A stretch of 64,000 nucleotides of DNA from Microbacterium cremeum. GTDB taxonomy: Bacteria > Actinomycetota > Actinomycetes > Actinomycetales > Microbacteriaceae. This document shows positions 58,276 through 64,000 of the stretch, piece after piece. Location: NCBI RefSeq assembly GCF_015277855.1, contig NZ_CP063812.1:1984001-2048000 (forward strand), read 5' to 3'. The notes under the pieces were generated by a model, which worked only from the letters and a program-made list of their open reading frames with translations, was not told the DNA's origin and made no database searches. Each line of letters begins with the position of its first letter. Within the stretch, counting starts at the first letter, position 1. Made by a program: the position numbers and the translations under genes.

Positions 58276-58548
58276 TCAGCGCCGTTCGAGCTCGCGGAGC
58301 GTCCCGAGGACGAGACGGATGCCGACGGGCGTGCGCAGGACCGTCAGAAGCGTGTGCGTGCACGACCGACAGCGCACGATGGCAGCCGTCTCATCGAGCT
58401 CGACGGTCGCCTCGGCGAGCGGCGCCGACGCCGAGCAGCCGCCGCACACGCCGATGAGCGCGGTCACGTCGTCGCCGAAGACATCGGCCAGCAACCCTGC
58501 GGCGGCGTTGCCGTCCACGATGCTCCGTGCGTTCTCGGCTCGCATCAT
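58276..58548 (-). CDS. DUF6510-family protein, zinc-ribbon-like
   Basis: A 90-residue protein with two CxxC pairs, VCGGCSA (about 34-40) and VRCRSCTH (about 58-65), set in a small beta domain, so probably metal-binding. It matches the actinobacterial DUF6510 family of unknown function. The start ATGATG overlaps the stop of the ferredoxin-reductase-like gene, making it the third gene of that operon. Confidence 0.82.
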   Translation of the reverse strand: MMRAENARSIVDGNAAAGLLADVFGDDVTALIGVCGGCSASAPLAEATVELDETAAIVRCRSCTHTLLTVLRTPVGIRLVLGTLRELERR

Positions 58549-59270
58549 GCACCTCCGAAGCGTTCGGTCCTGATCCGCGCGGGCGGGTGCCCGAGCCGCA
58601 CCAGCGCGTCCGCGACATGCTCGACGAACCCCGTCGGTCCGCACACGTAGACGATGGGCGCGCTGCTGGGCGGCCACACCGCCTCGCGAAGGCGCTCGTC
58701 GTCGAGGCGGCCGACCTGGCCGTCCCACCCAGCCGGGGCGGCGCGCGTGTACGCCCACGACACCGCCACTCCCCTGTCACCGGCGCCGTCGCTCAGTTCC
58801 TCGCGATATATCGCGTTCTCCGGCCTGCGCGTCGAGTACAGAAGACGGGCGGATGCCGCGGCCCCGGCATCCGTCGCCGCCCGCACCATCGCCATCAAGG
58901 GCACCACGCCCGACCCGCCCGCGATGAACTGAACGGGGGCCACTCCCCCGGGCTGCCACACGAAGTAGCCGCCGAGTGGACCCTTGACCTCGAGCTCGTC
59001 GCCGGGCAGCACATCGCGTACGAGGTAGGGCGACACCTCGCCGTCGGGGATCTCGTCGACGCCGAGCTCGATGGTCTCACCGGATCCGTACGAACCCAGC
59101 GAGTAGGAGCGCACCGCCTGGTAGCCGTCTTCGGCGGTCAGCCGGACGTCGACGTGCTGTCCGGCGAGACTGCCCGGCCAGTCGGCGACGGCGAGGCGCA
59201 GGATACGCGCCGACGGCGTTGCGGGAACGGTCTCGACGACGCGCGCCGGCCGCCACCCGCCGACGGTCAC
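58545..59270 (-). CDS. FAD/NAD-binding ferredoxin reductase-like oxidoreductase
   Basis: A 241-residue FNR-fold reductase without a 2Fe-2S domain. RSYSLGSYGSGE (about 54-65) binds FAD, FIAGGSGVVPLMAMVR (about 111-126) binds the NAD(P) pyrophosphate, and YVCGPTGFVEHVADAL (about 208-223) closes the site. GTG 59270 overlaps the stop of the molybdopterin oxidoreductase (GTGA); GTG 59291 is an alternative. It probably supplies electrons to its upstream neighbour. Confidence 0.9.
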   Translation of the reverse strand: MTVGGWRPARVVETVPATPSARILRLAVADWPGSLAGQHVDVRLTAEDGYQAVRSYSLGSYGSGETIELGVDEIPDGEVSPYLVRDVLPGDELEVKGPLGGYFVWQPGGVAPVQFIAGGSGVVPLMAMVRAATDAGAAASARLLYSTRRPENAIYREELSDGAGDRGVAVSWAYTRAAPAGWDGQVGRLDDERLREAVWPPSSAPIVYVCGPTGFVEHVADALVRLGHPPARIRTERFGGA

Positions 59271-59860
59271 CAGTACCGCTCCTCGGTCCACGGGTCACCG
59301 TGCATGTTGTACCCGTTCTGCTCCCAGAAGCCCGGCTCGTCGTCGTCCATCAGTGTCAGACCGCGCACCCACTTGGCGCTCTTCCAGAAGTACAGGTGCG
59401 GCACCAGAAGCCGCGCCGGTCCGCCGTGCTCGGGATCGAGGGGCTCGCCCTCGAACTCGAACGCCACCCAGGCGCGGCCGCCGAGGAGGTCCTCCAGCGG
59501 GATGTTCGTGGTGTAGCCGCCGTACGAGTGCGCCATCGCGTACGACGCCTCGGTCTCGACCGCGTCCACCAGTGTGTCCAGCGAGACTCCGCGCCAGGAG
59601 GTGCCGAGCTTCGACCAGCGGGTGACGCAGTGGATGTCGGTGTGGACGTCCTCGATGGGCAGGTCCATGAACTCGTCCCACGACCACGAGGCGCCTTCGC
59701 CCGACTCGGTGCGGAGGTCGAACCGCCATTCGCTGAGATCGATCCGAGGCGTCGGCCCGGCCGAGAGCACCGGGAAGTCCTCGGTCAGATACTGCCCGGG
59801 CGGCAGCCGGGGGTCGCTCTCGCGACGCCGAGCCCCGAACCCCCTCGAGATGACGGCCAT
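59267..59860 (-). CDS. Sulfite oxidase-like molybdopterin oxidoreductase
   Basis: A 197-residue soluble member of the sulfite oxidase/MsrP fold. The Mo-ligand Cys is in TDIHCVTRWSKLG (about 74-86), and HSYGGYTTNIPLEDLL and LLVPHLYFWKSAKWVRGL follow. No Tat signal is present, so it is cytosolic, unlike MsrP. The operon with a flavin reductase and DUF6510 suggests a three-part redox system; the substrate is unknown. GAGGAGG precedes the start and TACCGT (59888-59893, minus) is a -10 candidate. Confidence 0.9.
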   Translation of the reverse strand: MAVISRGFGARRRESDPRLPPGQYLTEDFPVLSAGPTPRIDLSEWRFDLRTESGEGASWSWDEFMDLPIEDVHTDIHCVTRWSKLGTSWRGVSLDTLVDAVETEASYAMAHSYGGYTTNIPLEDLLGGRAWVAFEFEGEPLDPEHGGPARLLVPHLYFWKSAKWVRGLTLMDDDEPGFWEQNGYNMHGDPWTEERYW

Positions 59861-60028
59861 GGCCCCTCCTCACTCGTGCACGCTCACGGTAGCGCTCCCC
59901 CGGTGCTCCGCGCGATCCCGACGGCGAACGATATGTGACAACACACGAGCTTTCTGCCCGCAAAGTTCGATGACGGGTCTAAGCTTTAGCCCGCATCACG
60001 TTCAGGGAACTCCCAGAAAGGACCTCCC

Positions 60029-60586
60029 ATGTCCACCGAATCAGCGGCTGCGAAGTCGGCCGTCAACGGCATCCGCACAGCGCTCGGCGTGGGCGGCGTC
60101 CTCGCCGTCATCGTCGGAATCCTCATCCTCGTCTGGCCGGGCAAGACGGCAGCCGTCGTCGCGGCGATCATCGCGATCTACGCGATCGCGGCGGGCCTCG
60201 TCTACGCGGGCCTCGGGATCTTCTCGAAGACCAAGGGCGGCTGGGCTCGCGTCGGCCACATCCTGCTCGGCATCCTGTTCATCATCGCGGGCGTCGTCGC
60301 GCTGTTCAATCTGACGGCCACGACCGCATGGCTCGCCGTCTTCATCGGCATCCTCGTCGGCATCATGTGGATCGTCGAGGGCATCGTCGCGCTGTCGACG
60401 CTCGGCGACGCGGCATCGAAGGGCTGGTCGATCTTCTTCGCCATCCTGAGCATCGTCGCGGGCATCGTCGTGCTGTTCTCGCCGGTGTGGGGCACGATCG
60501 TGCTCTGGTGGCTGCTGGGCATCTCGCTCATCGTCCTCGGCATCATCAACATCGTGCGCGCCTTCACCTTCAAGGGCGACATCTGA
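60029..60586 (+). CDS. HdeD-like (DUF308) membrane protein
   Basis: A 185-residue protein with six transmembrane helices in three repeated pairs (GGVLAVIVGILILVWPGKT, VGHILLGILFIIAGVVALFN and GWSIFFAILSIVAGIVVLFS begin each), the HdeD/DUF308 pattern. HdeD contributes to acid resistance in enterobacteria; the actinobacterial role is unclear. AAAGGA at 60017-60022 supports ATG 60029. A TAAGCT at 59980-59985 may be the -10. Confidence 0.88.
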   Translation: MSTESAAAKSAVNGIRTALGVGGVLAVIVGILILVWPGKTAAVVAAIIAIYAIAAGLVYAGLGIFSKTKGGWARVGHILLGILFIIAGVVALFNLTATTAWLAVFIGILVGIMWIVEGIVALSTLGDAASKGWSIFFAILSIVAGIVVLFSPVWGTIVLWWLLGISLIVLGIINIVRAFTFKGDI

Positions 60587-60607
60587 TCCGTCACCCGACG
60601 GAAACGT

Positions 60608-60641
60608 CGAAGGCCCGGGAGCGCGAGCTCCCGGGCCTTCG
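60608..60641. terminator. Bidirectional hairpin terminator
   Basis: 15-bp perfect stem CGAAGGCCCGGGAGC / GCTCCCGGGCCTTCG with a GCGA tetraloop, between the convergent HdeD-like and S9 peptidase genes. Confidence 0.9.
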
Positions 60642-60657
60642 TCATGCCGGCGGTGGG

Positions 60658-62643
60658 TCAGCCGACCGGCAGGTGCCGGTCCCACCAGTCGAGCACCGCG
60701 TCGAAGCGCTGCACGCGATGCCGGGGCTGGCCGGAGCGGGTGAGCTCGTGGTTCTCGCCCGGGAAGACGAGGAGCTCGGCCTCGGTGCCCTGCCGCTTCA
60801 GCGCGGAGTAGTAGCGTGTCGCCTGCTCGAGCGGGCACCGGAAGTCGAGCTCGGAGTGCAGCACGAGCGTCGGCGTCGTCACCTGCCCCACGACCGCCAT
60901 CGGGCTCTGGCGCGCGATGTCGTCGGCCGAGACGCCCACGTACTCGTCGCCGAAGAACGAGCCGATGTCGCTCGTGCCCTGGAACGACTGCGGCTCGAGG
61001 AATCCGCGCTCGACGATGGCACCCGCGAACCGGTGGTCGTGCGCGATCACCCAGGCGGTGAGGTACCCGCCGTACGACCCGCCCTGCACACCGACGCGGT
61101 CGCCGTCCAGGCGGTCGTCGCTCGCGATCGCCCCCTCGAGGAAGTCGATCACGTCGGCGAAGTCGACGGTGCCCATCTGCTGACGGATGCTGCGGCCATG
61201 GGCGCGCCCGTATCCCGCCGACCCCCGCGGGTTGCAGTACACGACGGCGTAGCCGGCGTCCACGAGCACCTGCGTCTCGTCGAACAGATGGATGCCGTAC
61301 GCGGCATACGGCCCGCCGTGGATCTGCAGGATCACCGGGAACGGGCCTTCGCCCGCAGGCGTCGCGACCCAGCCGTGCACAGGGTAGCCGTCGCGGCCGG
61401 TGACGGTCAGCTCGGTCGGGAGGACGACACCGGATGCCGCAGCCGCCGCCCCGAACGAGGTCAGGGTCCGCACGTCTGCGCCGTCGCGCAGCACGAGCTC
61501 GCCGTACGAGTCGGGCCGTGCCACGGATGCGACGATCCGTCCGCCGCCTGCCGCGTGGCCGTTGACCTCGACATCGCCGTCGAGCACCTCGGTGAGATCC
61601 CCGGCACGCGAGACGCGCACGAGGCGGACGCGACCTCGCGTGCGGTCCTGCACGAGGAAGTCGTCGCCCACCGGGGTGATGTGGCTGCCGACCTCGCCGA
61701 GGTCGATCGTCTCGGCGTCGGTGAGCCGACGCGGGCCGTCCGCCTCGAGCAGCCACAGGCCCACGCCCGGCGCCACGAAGTCGACGCCGTCGCCGACCTC
61801 GTGCGCGAGGACCGCGATCGTGCCGTCGGGCGCGGTTTCGAGACCGTACAGCGACAGCCCGGCGTCGGTGCCCAGCACCTCGCGCTCACCGGAACCGTCC
61901 ACCGCGATCGCGACGACGCGGGTGCGCAGGTCGCGCCGATCGGGCTCGATGTCGTCGGGCACCGTGAGCAGCTCCCGGCCGTCGGCGGTGAACACGAGGG
62001 CGGCATGCGACGTGGTCCCCTCGGTCAGCTGGCGCGCCTCGGCCGCGACCACGGGCTTCTTCGGCGGTGTCTCGTCGTCGGCGAGCACATCGGGAGCCGG
62101 CTCGTAGAAGGGCTCCGAATCGGTCGCCGCGGCGGCGATCACGAAGACGTGCGCGGGACGATCGGCCACGTAGCCGAGGCCGTTCGCGTGCCAGCGGATG
62201 CCGGTGATGTGGCGCGGCGCCTCGGCTGAGGGATCCAGCCCTTCGACGCTGCCGTACCGCCCCTTCTCGGGTACGCGCGCGAGATAGGCGATGCTGGCGC
62301 CGTCCGGCGCCCAGGCGAAGTCCTCGACGCCGAGCACGGTGTCGGTGGCCTGGACGGGCTCGCCGCCGGAGGCGTCGATGATGTGCACCTGAGGCTTGCC
62401 CTTCGCGTCGCCACGGAGGAACGCGATACTGGTGCCGTCGCGTGACAGGCGCGGTGCGCTGTCGGCCGTGCCTCGCGTGAGGCGCCGGGGCGTGCCGTCG
62501 GGAAGGTCGATGCGCCAGAGCTGCCCGACGTTGCGGTTGGCGGCGAGATCGGGGCGCGACGTCGCGAAGACGGCGAACCCGCCGTCCGGTGCGATCGCCG
62601 GCCGTCCGACCGAGACGAGCGTCTCGATGCCCTGTGGCCGCAT
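60658..62643 (-). CDS. S9-family prolyl oligopeptidase-like peptidase
   Basis: A 661-residue peptidase. The N-terminal ~400 residues form a WD40/beta-propeller (repeated SRDGTSIAFLRGD and APDGASIAYLARV blades). The C-terminal alpha/beta-hydrolase domain has Ser in GVQGGSYGGYLTAW (about 512), Asp in HSELDFRCP (about 597) and His in GENHELTRSG (about 632). No signal peptide. It resembles acylaminoacyl/dipeptidyl peptidases. ATG 62643 starts 2 bases after the SDR stop, so the two genes form an operon. Confidence 0.92.
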   Translation of the reverse strand: MRPQGIETLVSVGRPAIAPDGGFAVFATSRPDLAANRNVGQLWRIDLPDGTPRRLTRGTADSAPRLSRDGTSIAFLRGDAKGKPQVHIIDASGGEPVQATDTVLGVEDFAWAPDGASIAYLARVPEKGRYGSVEGLDPSAEAPRHITGIRWHANGLGYVADRPAHVFVIAAAATDSEPFYEPAPDVLADDETPPKKPVVAAEARQLTEGTTSHAALVFTADGRELLTVPDDIEPDRRDLRTRVVAIAVDGSGEREVLGTDAGLSLYGLETAPDGTIAVLAHEVGDGVDFVAPGVGLWLLEADGPRRLTDAETIDLGEVGSHITPVGDDFLVQDRTRGRVRLVRVSRAGDLTEVLDGDVEVNGHAAGGGRIVASVARPDSYGELVLRDGADVRTLTSFGAAAAASGVVLPTELTVTGRDGYPVHGWVATPAGEGPFPVILQIHGGPYAAYGIHLFDETQVLVDAGYAVVYCNPRGSAGYGRAHGRSIRQQMGTVDFADVIDFLEGAIASDDRLDGDRVGVQGGSYGGYLTAWVIAHDHRFAGAIVERGFLEPQSFQGTSDIGSFFGDEYVGVSADDIARQSPMAVVGQVTTPTLVLHSELDFRCPLEQATRYYSALKRQGTEAELLVFPGENHELTRSGQPRHRVQRFDAVLDWWDRHLPVG

Positions 62644-62645
62644 GC

Positions 62646-63410
62646 TCACTCCGCCACGAACGACGAGACGTCGCCGACGAGGCGCGTGTTGTCGGCCGGC
62701 ACGGGGTCGACGGCCGCCGCGGCGACCTCGGCGGCGAACTCCGCCACGTTGTAGAGCTTGCCGGCGTCCTCGCGGCGGGCCGAGATCGCACCCGGGTTCG
62801 CTCGCTCGAGCAGGGTGGCCGTGATGGTGCCCTCGATCATGTCGCCCGAGACGACCACGAAGTCGACGCCGCGCTCGCCCAGCGCGGGAATGCGCTCGCG
62901 CAGCGCGTCCTCGCCGGCCCGCTTGGACAGTGCGACCGGCTCGTACTCGGGCATCGTCGGCGTGGTGCGGATGAAGTGCGCCTGGTGGCTGGTCACGAAC
63001 ACCACGCGGGAGCCCTCGCGCAGCAGGGGCAGAGCCGTCTCGAGCACGCGGACCTGCGCGTCGCGGTTCAGCTGCAGCGCGTAGTCCTCGGCCATGCCCG
63101 ACTCCATGCCGCCCGACGCGTTGAGCACGAGCACGTCGAGCCCTCCGAAGGCGCGCTCCACCTCGTCGAACATCGCCTGCACCGATGCCGCATCGGTGAG
63201 GTCGGCCCCGACCACGAGCACCTCGACGCCGAGCCCTCGCAGCTCGGTCGCGAGCTTCTCGGCCCGCGGCGCCTTGTTGCGGTAGTTGATCACGACGTTC
63301 GCGCCGGCCTCGGCGAGATAGCGGGCCGTGTCGGCGCCGATGCCGCGGGAGGAGCCGGTCACGAGCGCGGTCTTGCCGCTCAGCGAGCCGGGTTCGAGGG
63401 TCTGGGACAT
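62646..63410 (-). CDS. SDR-family oxidoreductase with atypical active site
   Basis: A 254-residue Rossmann protein. The cofactor motif TGSSRGIG (about 18-25) is normal and YRNKAPRAEKL suggests NADP(H). The NNAG motif reads NASGG. The catalytic stretch is TSHQ..., then PEYEPVALSKRAGE: at the usual Tyr position four before the Lys there is Val, and a Tyr sits seven before it. Activity may be altered. AGGAG upstream supports ATG 63410; the longer frame to 63506 has no homology. First gene of the operon with the S9 peptidase. Confidence 0.88.
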   Translation of the reverse strand: MSQTLEPGSLSGKTALVTGSSRGIGADTARYLAEAGANVVINYRNKAPRAEKLATELRGLGVEVLVVGADLTDAASVQAMFDEVERAFGGLDVLVLNASGGMESGMAEDYALQLNRDAQVRVLETALPLLREGSRVVFVTSHQAHFIRTTPTMPEYEPVALSKRAGEDALRERIPALGERGVDFVVVSGDMIEGTITATLLERANPGAISARREDAGKLYNVAEFAAEVAAAAVDPVPADNTRLVGDVSSFVAE

Positions 63411-63529
63411 GTGTTCTGCTCCTGGGATGTCGGTGCCCGGCGACGCGTTTCGGGCCGCGGTCGAGCCTATCAACCGGGGTCGTCGCCGACCGGTGTAGGG
63501 TGCCAATCAGACGCGACGAAGGGATGGCG

Positions 63530-64000
63530 ATGCTGCCCGATCTGACCCAGTACATGTGGATCGCGTGGCTGGTTCTCGCGCTGGTCTTCATCATCATCGA
63601 ACTGCTCACGCTCGAGTTCACCTTCCTGATGCTCGCCGCCGGCGCCCTGATCGGCGGACTCGGCGTGAACCTGCTCGGTGGCCCCTGGTGGCTGCAGATC
63701 GGCGTCGCCGCCGCCCTGTCGGCCGTCCTGCTGTTCACGATCCGGCCACTGTTGCTGCGGCTTCTGCACCGCGAGGAACCGGATGCCCGCACCAACGTCG
63801 ACGCGCTCTACGGCATGGGCGGCCGCGTGGTGCAGACGTTCGTCGACGGCGACGGCTCGGTCAAGCTCGACAACGGCGAGACCTGGACCGCCCGCCTGGC
63901 GGCCTCGTCGCCGACCGCGATCGACGTCGGCGCCAGGGTGACGGTGCTCGCGGTGCACGGCGCCACCGTCGAGGTCACCGCGGCCGCCGCCGCCACCCCC
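63530..64000 (+). CDS. NfeD-family membrane protein, 5' part
   Basis: Runs off the right edge; 157 codons are visible. Start MLPDLTQYMWIAWLVLALV, then two or three transmembrane helices (about 9-27, 30-50, 55-75) and a C-terminal OB-fold region (GRVVQTFVDGDGSVKLDNGETWTA), the short NfeD/YuaF pattern. Partners are usually an SPFH/flotillin gene downstream, outside the window. GAAGGG at 63518-63523 favours ATG 63530 over ATG 63524. TAGGGT at 63496-63501 is a -10 candidate. Confidence 0.88.
   Translation, partial: MLPDLTQYMWIAWLVLALVFIIIELLTLEFTFLMLAAGALIGGLGVNLLGGPWWLQIGVAAALSAVLLFTIRPLLLRLLHREEPDARTNVDALYGMGGRVVQTFVDGDGSVKLDNGETWTARLAASSPTAIDVGARVTVLAVHGATVEVTAAAAATP

Overview
The window looks like chromosomal DNA of a high-GC actinobacterium of the family Microbacteriaceae, probably Microbacterium or a close relative. 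The reasons are the GC-rich coding sequence, the many GTG starts and GTGA/ATGA overlaps, a guanylate kinase fused to an actinobacterial IHF-like domain, the his-trp-lgt-glt-pyk gene order, an HGxxPAAW membrane protein, a DUF6458 protein, and many promoters placed so that the mRNA starts at the start codon.

Region 1 (1-27.3 kb) is conserved housekeeping DNA, all on the + strand: carA (3' part)-carB-pyrF-gmk-rpoZ-metK-priA-fmt-rsmB-rpe, then hisE-hisG-hisF-hisI, a Trp-associated membrane protein, the HGxxPAAW protein, trpC-trpB-trpA, lgt, gltB-gltD and pyk. It covers pyrimidine and purine nucleotide synthesis, SAM, initiator-tRNA formylation, rRNA methylation, histidine, tryptophan, glutamate, lipoprotein processing and the last step of glycolysis. 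No trpE lies between hisI and the Trp-associated membrane protein.

Region 2 (27.3-45.2 kb) is mixed. It holds tRNA-Leu(CAA), an ANTAR response regulator, a thioesterase, polA, a DUF885 peptidase, a threefold palindromic repeat, a phosphoribosyltransferase, a luciferase-like monooxygenase, two MFS carriers, an SGNH hydrolase, a reductase, an AraC/GyrI regulator, a DUF4192-like protein, a GNAT acetyltransferase, a DUF4406-type protein, and a WYL regulator divergent from an epoxide-hydrolase-like enzyme.

Region 3 (about 45.2-56 kb) is a plastic accessory region. It starts with a complete IS21-family element (53-bp terminal repeats, 5-bp target duplication) and continues with single genes in both orientations: MazG-like, DUF5677-like, S66 LD-carboxypeptidase, NUDIX and nucleotidyltransferase. 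Related short palindromes separate several of them. Next come four decayed genes (recombinase-like protein, P-loop kinase, membrane protein, prolyl-tRNA synthetase fragment) and a GntR-membrane protein pair with two inverted repeats in its promoter region. The genome-typical word GGATGCC/GGCATCC is sparse here.

Region 4 (56-64 kb) returns to ordinary chromosome: a phosphotransferase-like protein, a PPOX-fold protein, an AEC carrier, a molybdopterin oxidoreductase/flavin reductase/DUF6510 operon, an HdeD-like protein, an S9 peptidase with an atypical SDR, and the start of an NfeD-family gene.

The observations most worth following are the repeated palindromes between accessory genes, the systematic leaderless promoters (with a possible double start in rpoZ), the over-represented GGATGCC word, and the gene decay in region 3. 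All functional calls come from reading the sequence; no database search was run.
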